Assembly (NCBI RefSeq): GCF_000374485.1
Contig: NZ_KB894492.1
Span: 84,508 to 148,507 of the forward strand
Origin: Algicola sagamiensis DSM 14643
GTDB lineage: Bacteria; Pseudomonadota; Gammaproteobacteria; Enterobacterales; Alteromonadaceae
DNA: 64,000 nt
Direction: 5' to 3'
Shown: in pieces, positions 45,641-53,422 of the stretch
Position numbering within the stretch: the stretch's first letter is position 1
How the letters are laid out: the number at the start of each line of letters is the position of its first letter
The notes under the pieces: model-generated
Told to the model about the DNA's origin: nothing
The model's database searches: none
The model's input: the letters and a program-made list of their open reading frames with translations, nothing else
Made by a program: the position numbers and the translations under genes

Positions 45641-46146
45641 TGGCTGGACAGCGTCAACGAAAGTTACTCACCGCAACAGTGAATCAATATCCTCTGATGG
45701 CTGAGGTTGAAGAGTTCACCCCACCGGAAGTGAAAAAAACAATGGCTGTGGCAAGAGGAGGAAAATTTATTCCTGATGAAGTCATGGTTGGAATGGAAAA
45801 ACTGACTTATTCACTCAAGGTGAAAGGTGCCACTGCTGGGTTGCTCGCTGCATATGGTTTGCAACAAGGGGAAGTGTGCCAGGTGGATATAAAAACGTCT
45901 GAGCAAGACAAAGATGGTCAGATTTATGCGATCCATTACAGCTTATCAGGTGAGATCACCAGCATGAAGGAAGATGTCGTCAAGATGGGAAATCAACCTG
46001 CGCTCACCTTGGCGGGTTCTTTGATGGCTTATCTCAAAACAGAAAATGGCAGTGTCATTTATGATATCAACACAAAAACGCAGAAAATAGATTTAGGTCA
46101 GGGGGACCTTATGGCTGCGCATCGGCGCAATGTTGGACTCGCTTAA
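45640..46146 (+). CDS. FII: Tail tube protein gpFII
   Basis: A 168-residue tube subunit. LTATVNQYPLMAEVEEFTPPEVKKTMAVARGGKFIPDEVMVGMEKLTYSLKVKGATAGLL and KTSEQDKDGQIYAIHYSLSGEITSMKEDVVKMGNQPALTL fit the P2 FII family (single-layered tube, beta-barrel fold). It shares one base with the sheath stop. A strong intrinsic terminator follows. Confidence 0.93.
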   Translation: MAGQRQRKLLTATVNQYPLMAEVEEFTPPEVKKTMAVARGGKFIPDEVMVGMEKLTYSLKVKGATAGLLAAYGLQQGEVCQVDIKTSEQDKDGQIYAIHYSLSGEITSMKEDVVKMGNQPALTLAGSLMAYLKTENGSVIYDINTKTQKIDLGQGDLMAAHRRNVGLA

Positions 46147-46160
46147 TTTTCAAATCAAGC

Positions 46161-46186
46161 AAGCCGTCATCGACGGCTTTTTTTTT
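46161..46186 (+). terminator. Intrinsic terminator inside the tail operon
   Basis: 8-base stem AAGCCGTC/GACGGCTT with loop ATC, then a run of nine T. It lies 14 bases beyond the tube stop and 13 bases before the start of E, so it should reduce expression of E, T, U, X and D relative to sheath and tube. Confidence 0.9.
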
Positions 46187-46199
46187 AAGGAAAAATCGA

Positions 46200-46781
46200 A
46201 TGTATACACCGGAAGTTTATCAACTCCACTGGCCAATTACAGGGGAAGATGGTCAGAAAAAATCAGCGGTTACCCTGCACTTAATCTCCCATGGAGAGCA
46301 TGCTAAAGCAGTGGCTGATGAGCCCGATGAGCGGACTGCATTTGCTCGTTTCGCGCAACTGTCATGTGGACTCAATGAGAAAGAAGTACAGCAGCTGAAA
46401 GTACCGGATTGGAATTATCTGTGCCAACAACTCTCTTCAATGGTGACAAAAGAGAGTGCCTATTTCTTTGCGAAACTTGATACCGCTTATGAGCCAGACA
46501 TTCCCCAATTGTTATTACCGATTTTAGGAGATAATGGCCAGACAATCTCGTCAATCCAACTGACGATGCCAACGGTCGCAACCACAGATGTGATGCTAGC
46601 TCAAACGGATGATGAGCAGAAAAGTCGATTCATTACTGCGAGTTGCTCTGGTCTCAGTCCCAGTGAACTGGATAGGTTAAGCGCACCAGACTGGAATGCA
46701 CTTCAGGGACGGATCCATGATTTTTTGCACAAAACGGCGGATTATTTTCGCCCACAGATATTGAGCAACTCACCGATGTGA
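46200..46781 (+). CDS. E: Tail assembly chaperone gpE with duplicated domain
   Basis: A 193-residue protein composed of two copies of the short gpE/gp41-like chaperone domain. Copy one (about residues 1-90) has LISHGEHAKAVADEPDERTAFARFAQLSCGLNEKEVQQLKVPDWNYLCQQL; copy two (about 100-185) has PTVATTDVMLAQTDDEQKSRFITASCSGLSPSELDRLSAPDWNALQGRI. P2 gpE is about half this length (91 aa). The protein binds the tape measure during tail assembly. A slippery sequence near the end allows the E+E' product. Confidence 0.85.
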   Translation: MYTPEVYQLHWPITGEDGQKKSAVTLHLISHGEHAKAVADEPDERTAFARFAQLSCGLNEKEVQQLKVPDWNYLCQQLSSMVTKESAYFFAKLDTAYEPDIPQLLLPILGDNGQTISSIQLTMPTVATTDVMLAQTDDEQKSRFITASCSGLSPSELDRLSAPDWNALQGRIHDFLHKTADYFRPQILSNSPM

Positions 46782-46891
46782 TCCCACTGGTTTATCATGT
46801 GACAGAGCAAGAAATTCTTTCTTGGCGTATGGATAAAGCGTTGCGGCGTTATGAAATAGCTATGCGTTGGTTAACACAAGGAACAAAGTGA
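46200..46891 (+). CDS. E': E+E' frameshift product (-1 at 46721-46727)
   Basis: The heptamer T TTT TTG is in the E reading frame, with TTT at 46722-46724 and TTG at 46725-46727. After a -1 shift, translation passes the E stop at 46779-46781 and continues for 54 codons, ending at the TGA at 46889-46891, giving about 230 residues. The extension contains DIEQLTDVIPLVYHVTEQEI and ends in a helical basic tail (RMDKALRRYEIAMRWLTQG). P2 uses the same slippery sequence to make E+E', and the position is the same. The stop overlaps the T start (TGATG). Frameshifting is inferred from sequence and analogy. Confidence 0.85.
46721..46727 (+). promoter_or_regulatory. Programmed -1 ribosomal frameshift site
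   Basis: TTTTTTG placed exactly as X XXY YYZ in the E frame (GAT TTT TTG). It is followed by a short spacer and then the E' reading frame. The heptamer and its position near the end of the chaperone gene match P2-like phages. Confidence 0.85.
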
Positions 46892-48384
46892 TGGTGGTAT
46901 TTCAATATACATACCCCCCTTTTCATTTACAGTCTCCGCATTGGCATGGATCAACTGCTTCACTGTTAAAGCCGATGGATCTGGCATTATCTCATCAGAG
47001 ACAAGGCGTTTGGAAACCCTATCAACTCAATCGAACGTTGAACAAGCAGCTGGATGAGCTCGTACATATTCGGCACATATTGAAAGGGTGGATATCGCGT
47101 AATGAAGATACGAAAAGTTTACTTATTACACGTACTTTGCTTGCTCGGAATGAATATTCGTCTCCATGGAGCCAGAGATATACGCATCAACAGGATCGTA
47201 ATTGGTCTGGCTCAAATCTGAAATCCAGGCTGTCATTCAAGGCAGAAAAAGGTGCGGAAATACTTTATCAATCATCAGGCTATCTTGGGTTGTTCAACGC
47301 AGGGCTTGATATTTTACCTACGCAATCCCGTTTGAAAAAAGTTGGTCGTGTGAGTAAACCGATGGAGTATCTCATGAAAATCGGTGCTTTGATAAAGGCA
47401 TTTGAAACGAAAGACTACCCAACAACGGGGCGAGTATTCGGTGATTTGGTAGGTGGATCATTCGTCCAGTTTTTAACGAGAGGTCGAGCTGGCCATTTGC
47501 AAGTGTTGGCTTCCGCTGGTGGTGCTGCACTGGGTGGTCAAATAGGAGAAATGATAGGTCGTTTGGTGCCTCAACCTGTTCAACATCAAGCTGGATTTAC
47601 TGTCCAGCCAGAGCCAAGCTTTATCTCTATATGTGAAAGAGAACAGGTGCAATATCCATCAATGCAATTAGCATTGAAACATCACATGAGTCATAAAGAA
47701 TCACACCGCATCACTCAAGTGCTATCCATTGGTAGGGAAGAGACAGCACGAGCAGCTCAGGCTTTCAATGCTTCTTTTCAATCCTTGGAAATTGGGAAAA
47801 AAATCGTGAAATTGAAAGACAAATTTGCTCATCGTGAGTTTGCGAAAGTGACGAAGCTGGCGGGTAGTTTGGCTGGTTTATTTGTTGGAGGGATCCATGG
47901 TGTACGCAACGGCCCAATGATGGCTATTGCAGGTGCTAGAGTGGGGAGCCAGTTGGGTGAATGGATGAGTGAACAAGCCAGCCAGCAATGGCAATCAGTC
48001 AGGCGTGATCGTCAATGGCGTATTTTTCCAAACTATATTTCAACGCTATTTGAAAAAAGAAAGCAGGTTGAAAACAAGGACATTATTGATCATAAAAATG
48101 AGGCGTCTGGTTTGAATCGTCCACCTTTGCGTCATTCAACGCAACGCGATAGAACAATACCTAAACTTGATGCAGCACAGTTATCACGAATTCACGCTCA
48201 GTCTCAGTGGGTGTTTAGCCCGCAAATCACAATCCAATCTGAAGCATCTTACGATCAGGTGCCAGACAAGTTTGTTGATTTACTCCTTCATCGCATGCAA
48301 CAGGAGTTATTCCCAGCTTTTGCAAACGAACAACTTGCTGTCCGGTTAGATGCCTCACTATATGATCGAATGGAGACACGATGA
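46891..48384 (+). CDS. T: Tail tape measure protein gpT (short)
   Basis: A 497-residue protein starting at the ATG that overlaps the E' stop. It has the organisation of a tape measure: long helical regions, a central hydrophobic glycine/alanine-rich part (VFGDLVGGSFVQFLTRGRAGHLQVLASAGGAALGGQIGEMIG near residue 190 and AKVTKLAGSLAGLFVGGIHGVRNGPMMAIAGARVGSQLGEWM near 330) and a basic C-terminal region. P2 gpT is 815 residues; the short length implies a short tail. It ends in the start of U (ATGA). Confidence 0.82.
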   Translation: MVVFQYTYPPFHLQSPHWHGSTASLLKPMDLALSHQRQGVWKPYQLNRTLNKQLDELVHIRHILKGWISRNEDTKSLLITRTLLARNEYSSPWSQRYTHQQDRNWSGSNLKSRLSFKAEKGAEILYQSSGYLGLFNAGLDILPTQSRLKKVGRVSKPMEYLMKIGALIKAFETKDYPTTGRVFGDLVGGSFVQFLTRGRAGHLQVLASAGGAALGGQIGEMIGRLVPQPVQHQAGFTVQPEPSFISICEREQVQYPSMQLALKHHMSHKESHRITQVLSIGREETARAAQAFNASFQSLEIGKKIVKLKDKFAHREFAKVTKLAGSLAGLFVGGIHGVRNGPMMAIAGARVGSQLGEWMSEQASQQWQSVRRDRQWRIFPNYISTLFEKRKQVENKDIIDHKNEASGLNRPPLRHSTQRDRTIPKLDAAQLSRIHAQSQWVFSPQITIQSEASYDQVPDKFVDLLLHRMQQELFPAFANEQLAVRLDASLYDRMETR

Positions 48385-48830
48385 ATAAGCAGTTGAACTA
48401 CGGTGGATTTACATTTGGCCTTGCTGAAAATAGTGCTTATGAACAGTTGGAACGTCAAAGGGAAAGCGGGTGGCGACAATTGGAAACACTTCAGCAACGG
48501 CCGGTCTCATTTTATGCAGGCCACCCCTTGGAAGTGATGACCTTACGTGGACAGCTCTTTGGTGAAAAGGGTCTAGAAGCGATGCAAATACTGCGGCATT
48601 TTCAACAAGAAGGTATGCCAAAGGTTCTATCGGACAGTTTAGGGCATAATTTGGGTCGCTGGAAGATCCTGTGCCTTCGAGAGACACATCAGAACATCAT
48701 TGATGATGGAACACCGTTGATGATCCAATTTTCAATAACCTTGGAAGAATACCCCGATGAAATACATCACCACAATCGCCGGAGAAACACCCAACAAGAT
48801 CCTGTATCGGGCGTTGGGATCAGACGATGA
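48381..48830 (+). CDS. U: Tail protein gpU
   Basis: A 149-residue protein of the P2 gpU family, with YGGFTFGLAENSAYEQLERQRESGWRQLETLQQRPVSFYAG and EVMTLRGQLFGEKGLEAMQILR, then LSDSLGHNLGRWKIL and MIQFSITLEEY. It is a hub or tail-tip component made before the tube. It overlaps T by four bases and X by about 74 bases. Confidence 0.88.
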   Translation: MNKQLNYGGFTFGLAENSAYEQLERQRESGWRQLETLQQRPVSFYAGHPLEVMTLRGQLFGEKGLEAMQILRHFQQEGMPKVLSDSLGHNLGRWKILCLRETHQNIIDDGTPLMIQFSITLEEYPDEIHHHNRRRNTQQDPVSGVGIRR

Positions 48831-48969
48831 TGCATTTGAATCTGCCTTATATCACCTCAATCCTGATATGCCTTCTTATGGGCCGATCCTTCCGGATGGT
48901 CTTAGGCTCAAAATACCGGATGAGCCCTTCTTGGTTGCAACAAAAGTCATGAGGATATGGGACGAATGA
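48757..48969 (+). CDS. X: Tail protein gpX (LysM-like)
   Basis: A 70-residue protein of the tail protein X family, with a LysM-like pattern: TTIAGETPNKILYRALGSDDDAFESALYHLNPDMPSYGPILPDGLRLKIPD. These connect hub proteins and may bind the spike complex. It overlaps U by about 74 bases and its stop (GAATGA) overlaps the D start. Position and length match the R-type pyocin arrangement U-X-D. Confidence 0.9.
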   Translation: MKYITTIAGETPNKILYRALGSDDDAFESALYHLNPDMPSYGPILPDGLRLKIPDEPFLVATKVMRIWDE

Positions 48970-49994
48970 ATCGAACAACGTGTACGATCCGTGGACCAAA
49001 AGATAATTCATTGGATACATCACTGCTCCGGTGGGAGTTGATTGATGTTAGTGGGCTTCAAGCAGATCAGCTGACGCTCACCTTCAGTCGTATGCACCTG
49101 ACTTGGGTGCCAAAACAGGGAGAAGTACTGATTTTTGAAACCTGTATGCCCCCTGCGTATCGACCTGTTCACCGTGGACATTTCATCATTAACCGAGTGC
49201 AATGGAGGTTGACGCCGCCTGTCGTCACTGTAGTTGCCAGTGCTGCGCCTTTTCAAACAACTCAAAAGAATGTCTTAAAGGAAAAGCGTTCACGGAGTTT
49301 TAGTCAGATCACGTTTGGTGATCTATTTCGTCAGGTGGTCACTGCGCATGGTTTTACGCCACGTGTTGCTGACCAATTTGATGCGGTTTATCTGATCCAT
49401 ATTGATCAAAACGCAGAAACGGATATGAGTTTCCTGTCGCGTCTGGCAAGTATATATGATGCAATCGCCAAACCTGTTGATACCTATTATGTGCTTGCAC
49501 CTCGTGGCCAAGTACGATGTTTTTCTGGAGAAGAGCTGCCTATTTTGTATGCGAGCTTAAAGCTGGAGCATAGTCAGTTGAAGATACTCAATGCAGAAGT
49601 AACGGATACAGGAAGAACGCAGTTTAACGGCGTTGCTGCCATGTTTTGGCAGGGTGAAACAGGTTGTCTCTCTGAGTTGCAACAGGGGAGTGCGCCCTTC
49701 AAGCGACTCCCTCAGTCCTATGAAAATGAAGATTTAGCTCAATTGGCTATACAACAGGAACATCGTCGATTGAAGCGAACAAAAAAATGTTTGCGATTGC
49801 AAACGGTAGGGCATCCGCTATTGGTAGCTGAAGGGATACTTAAGCTCGATCATACTTTCCCAACCGTGATGCAAGGCGCATGGTCGATTGATCGTGTGAT
49901 CACATCAGCACGACCGAGCGATGGGTGTCGTAGCTTCGTAGAAGCGACACTCCCTGCGACGATGCCAACAAAGGAAAGCCAGCGCGCTATGTAG
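48966..49994 (+). CDS. D: Baseplate hub protein gpD
   Basis: A 342-residue hub protein of the late-control D family, which forms the central trimer that holds the spike. ELIDVSGLQADQLTLTFSRMHLTWVPKQGEVLIFE, VQWRLTPPVVTVVASAAPF and SQITFGDLFRQVVTAHGF, with the later LKILNAEVTDTGRTQFNGVAA, fit. ATG 48966 overlaps the X stop; ATG 48957 is an in-frame alternative. It is the last tail gene: its final ~90 bases are also used antisense by the metalloprotease gene. Confidence 0.88.
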   Translation: MNRTTCTIRGPKDNSLDTSLLRWELIDVSGLQADQLTLTFSRMHLTWVPKQGEVLIFETCMPPAYRPVHRGHFIINRVQWRLTPPVVTVVASAAPFQTTQKNVLKEKRSRSFSQITFGDLFRQVVTAHGFTPRVADQFDAVYLIHIDQNAETDMSFLSRLASIYDAIAKPVDTYYVLAPRGQVRCFSGEELPILYASLKLEHSQLKILNAEVTDTGRTQFNGVAAMFWQGETGCLSELQQGSAPFKRLPQSYENEDLAQLAIQQEHRRLKRTKKCLRLQTVGHPLLVAEGILKLDHTFPTVMQGAWSIDRVITSARPSDGCRSFVEATLPATMPTKESQRAM

Positions 49995-52544
49995 CCAGAA
50001 CAGACTGCTGCTATTGACGTGGACCTGGGCACCGTTTGATACAATAATTCGGATTTTTGCATCATCCATTTCCCCGTCTTCATCCCGAATTTGATATGTC
50101 ATATTTTCTTCCCCGACAAATCCGCTGGGTGGAGTATAGACAAGTTGTTTCCCAGAAATTTTCACCTGACCTTGGCCTGTGGTCGTGACATCGATAATTT
50201 TAACGGAAGTGCCGCTTTCTAATCCAGTGTCATTGTCCAGTACATCCAGCATGTTGTCTTTTGAGTCCTTTTCAATCCGAAACTCATCATCATTGGCGAC
50301 AGGTATGTCATTTACATTATGCACGATGATTTTCGTCATATAAGGGGGGCTGAAAATCTCACCATTGGATAAGGTCACAGGAACCATCATTTCTCCATAC
50401 TGATCTGGATCGGGAATAAAGGTATGACCATTCACATGGTAGTCTCCTTGGACACCAAGAAGGATTTCGATGTTCTGCTCACCACGTGCCCGGGAAGTAA
50501 ATTGAAAGTCAGACAATGAGAAAGTATAGGATGTGTCCTCATTGATCTGGATTGGGCGAATGGTCTGAATGGATAGCTGTTGACGGGATTGGTCCTGGGA
50601 TGATGCGACCACGAAAGGGCCGGGGTTCACCGCATAGAAGATACCATCTGAACACTGGATCATGAGTCGCGCTGAAAAGGTTGTGTCTCTTGGAATCGGG
50701 ATTGTTGCAACACCTGTATTGGGTAAATTGTCGGCAAGTATAGTTGCATTGTTGATATCACCGTTTTTTGCCCAAAGAATATCGACTCGTTTACAGTTGA
50801 TGGGGGGGTGATCGGTTCTTGCGACATCCCATTTGATGAGCTGCTGATCGCGCTGCCATAGTTCTTTGTGCCCTGGCGCACGGATTTGAAATGGCCCTGC
50901 TTTATCAGTCACATGAATATTCAGGCTATCAATACTAATACCACCCTGACCATCCCGTGCTGTGAATTTGAACTGGAGTGTTCTGCTTTGCAAGGGTAAC
51001 AACTCCCCAAAAGAGACTTGTTCTGATAACAGGTCTGTCATTGAAGGGAAGTAGCGTGTCGGTGTTGCATTAGGTGCCCTGGAGCGAAAGAGTGGACCGC
51101 TTATCGATTGGTTTAAGCGGGATAAATCATTTAATGGATCACCTAAATCGGTCTGCTCCCATGTATAGCTCAAAATATCGCCTATATTTTCGTCCTGTGC
51201 GTGTCCTTTTAAGTGAAAAGGGGTATTTACAGGGATTGTTTGCTCATTTCCAGTGGATACAACTGGCGCAATATTATCGCTGTCTATGGGGATACCACAC
51301 CCTGATCCGGCAATGCTTCTGACGAACGAACGGATTTCTTGAATCGAATTGGCATGAAAGTAGGCATCTGCTTGCCCTTGCAGATTCAACGGACCACATA
51401 GCCCTGGGTAACCCATGATAGTTGTGCCACTACCGGGCTCAACAGCACTGCTTGGATGTCGATTTCCGTTGCAGGCACCCTGTGTGCCATTAAATGAGTG
51501 ATGTGCGCCAAATTGATGACCGATTTCATGCGCAACGTAATCAATGTTAAAAATATCGCCAATGGGTTCACCAATTCCGGTCAACGCACCCGCCTTATCA
51601 CTTTGGCAAACAGAGCTTAAATTTGCGATACCGCCACCGGATGTATTGAAGACATGACCGAGATCATAATCATCACTATCGAGGTGACTTTTTTGTACCC
51701 CTATATTCCGGCCCATATCATCAACATTGTTATGGAATGGATCGTTGCCAGGATCCAGAAAAATGACTTTGTCACTGCCGTTGGCGATTTGTAATTTGAT
51801 CCCGGTATCTCGTTCAAAAATCTGATTGATCCGTTGAACAGTTGATGAAATGGCCCCGAGGACCGCTGATTTTGTGCCGCCATGAAACTGAGCATATTCA
51901 CCTGATGTTGATATGGCTATCCTGAATATTCTTAACTGATCGTCGGAAAATGAACGACGTGGTTCATCCGGTCGATGTTCCCCACGATAGAATGGGAAAA
52001 GGGGAATCGACTCTTGAAAATGTATCATTGGTCGCTTTAGTGCATGCCGAAATATACTACCATGCGTTGTAGAGTTCACACCGCGAGGAAGTCGAGTCTG
52101 AGTCAAATGATGGATGGGACGAATGTAGATGCGTGTATTTCCTTGATAGATATCAGCAACCAACCCTTGTGATGAAAAGGTAAGTTTGAGTGTACGACTA
52201 TGTTCTTGCGAGGCAAATCCTGAAAATGTTCTGATTTGTGGATATTTTGCAGCAAGTGATTTTGGCAAAATTGGGTCTGGCTTGACGGTAAATGTTTGAA
52301 AAGTGCCGTTTGGCATGGGGAGTTGTATTGTTTGAGCGCCCACGACATTCATGTCCAACATGTTGAGCGCTTTTTCCGTATTCAGATGACGAATATGGAT
52401 TTGCGATTCCGGCTGGAGTATTGATGAATGTTCAAACTTAAGTCTGTAACTTGATGCTTCCTCCCAAAAACTTTGTTCAGCTTTGGTGTGTATACTCCAG
52501 AAAAACAGGAGGAAAAACAGCAGGATCCAATTTGTTTTAGTCAT
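49905..52544 (-). CDS. Secreted reprolysin-like metalloprotease with C-terminal sorting-like tail
   Basis: An 879-residue precursor. The signal peptide is MTKTNWILLFFLLFFWSIHTKA, followed by a prodomain (about 23-205). The catalytic domain has FRIAISTSGEYAQFHGG and the zinc site VAHEIGHQFGAHHSF (HExxHxxxxxH near residue 335), then GTTIMGYPGLCG (Met-turn). Ig/cadherin-like domains (about 420-520 and 690-830; VLDNDTG, NMTYQIRDEDG) follow. The very end (SSSLFWLHSALAFLCWHRRR plus 16 residues) looks like a GlyGly-CTERM sorting tail. The 3' end overlaps gene D in antisense. The substrate is unknown. Confidence 0.87.
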   Translation of the reverse strand: MTKTNWILLFFLLFFWSIHTKAEQSFWEEASSYRLKFEHSSILQPESQIHIRHLNTEKALNMLDMNVVGAQTIQLPMPNGTFQTFTVKPDPILPKSLAAKYPQIRTFSGFASQEHSRTLKLTFSSQGLVADIYQGNTRIYIRPIHHLTQTRLPRGVNSTTHGSIFRHALKRPMIHFQESIPLFPFYRGEHRPDEPRRSFSDDQLRIFRIAISTSGEYAQFHGGTKSAVLGAISSTVQRINQIFERDTGIKLQIANGSDKVIFLDPGNDPFHNNVDDMGRNIGVQKSHLDSDDYDLGHVFNTSGGGIANLSSVCQSDKAGALTGIGEPIGDIFNIDYVAHEIGHQFGAHHSFNGTQGACNGNRHPSSAVEPGSGTTIMGYPGLCGPLNLQGQADAYFHANSIQEIRSFVRSIAGSGCGIPIDSDNIAPVVSTGNEQTIPVNTPFHLKGHAQDENIGDILSYTWEQTDLGDPLNDLSRLNQSISGPLFRSRAPNATPTRYFPSMTDLLSEQVSFGELLPLQSRTLQFKFTARDGQGGISIDSLNIHVTDKAGPFQIRAPGHKELWQRDQQLIKWDVARTDHPPINCKRVDILWAKNGDINNATILADNLPNTGVATIPIPRDTTFSARLMIQCSDGIFYAVNPGPFVVASSQDQSRQQLSIQTIRPIQINEDTSYTFSLSDFQFTSRARGEQNIEILLGVQGDYHVNGHTFIPDPDQYGEMMVPVTLSNGEIFSPPYMTKIIVHNVNDIPVANDDEFRIEKDSKDNMLDVLDNDTGLESGTSVKIIDVTTTGQGQVKISGKQLVYTPPSGFVGEENMTYQIRDEDGEMDDAKIRIIVSNGAQVHVNSSSLFWLHSALAFLCWHRRRECRFYEATTPIARSC

Positions 52545-52972
52545 TGGATTTCCATTATATTTTTAGCTGTCGTACATTTCAGTCTAGACAAAATTAAAAA
52601 ATAGGTACGGATTTGCGATTGTTGAAGACTGCTCCTTTTTTATTGGTTTTAAGAAATTGATTACAACGATTGTGATAACGATGATTTCTTGAGCAAGATG
52701 AGTGACAAAGATCAGGCAATAGCGTGAAATAAAAAAGGTAAATTTAATAAATTCGATCGATACATCAATAATTTATTTACAAGGAGGTGGTTATTTTTAT
52801 ATTCAATAATTCTATTTGCTTATTTTGCAGGATAATTATTCATTCGAAATAGCTAAAAACTCTCAGTTGTTCCTTATGGTGGTTCATATAAACTAGCTCT
52901 CGATGCAAACTTTTGCATCAAAAATAGTTTGGAATTAGTACTTTATAACTATATTTGAATGGAGTATCGACA
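52545..52972. other. Gene-free AT-rich region between protease and exported protein
   Basis: 428 bases, strongly AT-rich, with no credible gene. It must contain the divergent promoters of the protease (minus) and of the small exported protein (plus). GGAG eight bases before the ATG at 52973 is the only clear translation signal. Confidence 0.4.
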
Positions 52973-53371
52973 ATGAGAGCACTTAAAACAATCGCTTTAG
53001 CTGGACTAATGGCATTATCTGTAAATGTGATGGCAGCAGACCGTGGACCAATTCACGTTCCACCACTTGAGACTTACGAAACGCCAGAAGAAGCGATGCG
53101 TTTTCATGAGAATTTATCCCGTGTCAAAGAGATGCTGGAAGAGAAGGGTTATGAAGAAAAAGAGTGTAGCCTGAATACAATCAATTATTTTGCACCACCC
53201 ACTTCGACTGTTTACAAAAGTCACGAAGTCCGTTGTACATTTATCCAGGCACCAATGAATAACTCTTTGGTTCGTCACTACGCACAAGTATCTGCGGACA
53301 TCCGTTACCATCAAAAATGGGATGTATACCTAGGCGGTCATGTCAACGTTGAGTACTCAATTGTTCACTAA
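52973..53371 (+). CDS. Small exported protein, paralogue 1 (two-cysteine family)
   Basis: A 132-residue protein starting at ATG 52973 (GGAG eight bases upstream). The signal peptide is MRALKTIALAGLMALSVNVMA, cleaved after AMA-like residues. The mature part has an acidic helix (ETYETPEEAMRFHENLSRVKEML) and a conserved C-terminal domain: ECSLNTINYFAPPTSTVYKSHEVRCTF through GGHVNVEYSIVH. Two cysteines (in ECSL and RCTF) could form a disulfide. It is clearly related to the protein at 61902-62285. No known family was recognised. A strong terminator follows. Confidence 0.75.
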   Translation: MRALKTIALAGLMALSVNVMAADRGPIHVPPLETYETPEEAMRFHENLSRVKEMLEEKGYEEKECSLNTINYFAPPTSTVYKSHEVRCTFIQAPMNNSLVRHYAQVSADIRYHQKWDVYLGGHVNVEYSIVH

Positions 53372-53394
53372 AAAGCATCCGCTTTGCGTGTTTC

Positions 53395-53422
53395 AAATGG
53401 GTGGATTGATTCCACCCATTTT
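53395..53422 (+). terminator. Intrinsic terminator of the exported-protein gene
   Basis: Perfect 11-base stem AAATGGGTGGA (53395-53405) and TCCACCCATTT (53411-53421) with loop TTGAT, ending in TTTT. The symmetrical A-rich left flank may let it work in both directions. Confidence 0.85.

Noticed and set aside
46867-46890. TTG start 24 bases upstream of gene T
   Set aside because: ATG 46891 overlaps the E' stop (TGATG), a typical coupled start; the TTG would add residues inside the E' frame with no ribosome-binding site.
38152-49994. Intact P2-like prophage
   Set aside because: No integrase, replication, terminase, portal, capsid or head-completion genes flank the tail genes.
39501-49994. Type VI secretion or PVC/Afp-type injection system
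   Set aside because: There is a single sheath and single tube gene in P2 order, with P2-type H/I/J/D genes, and no TssB/C pair, AAA+ ATPase or toxin cargo gene.
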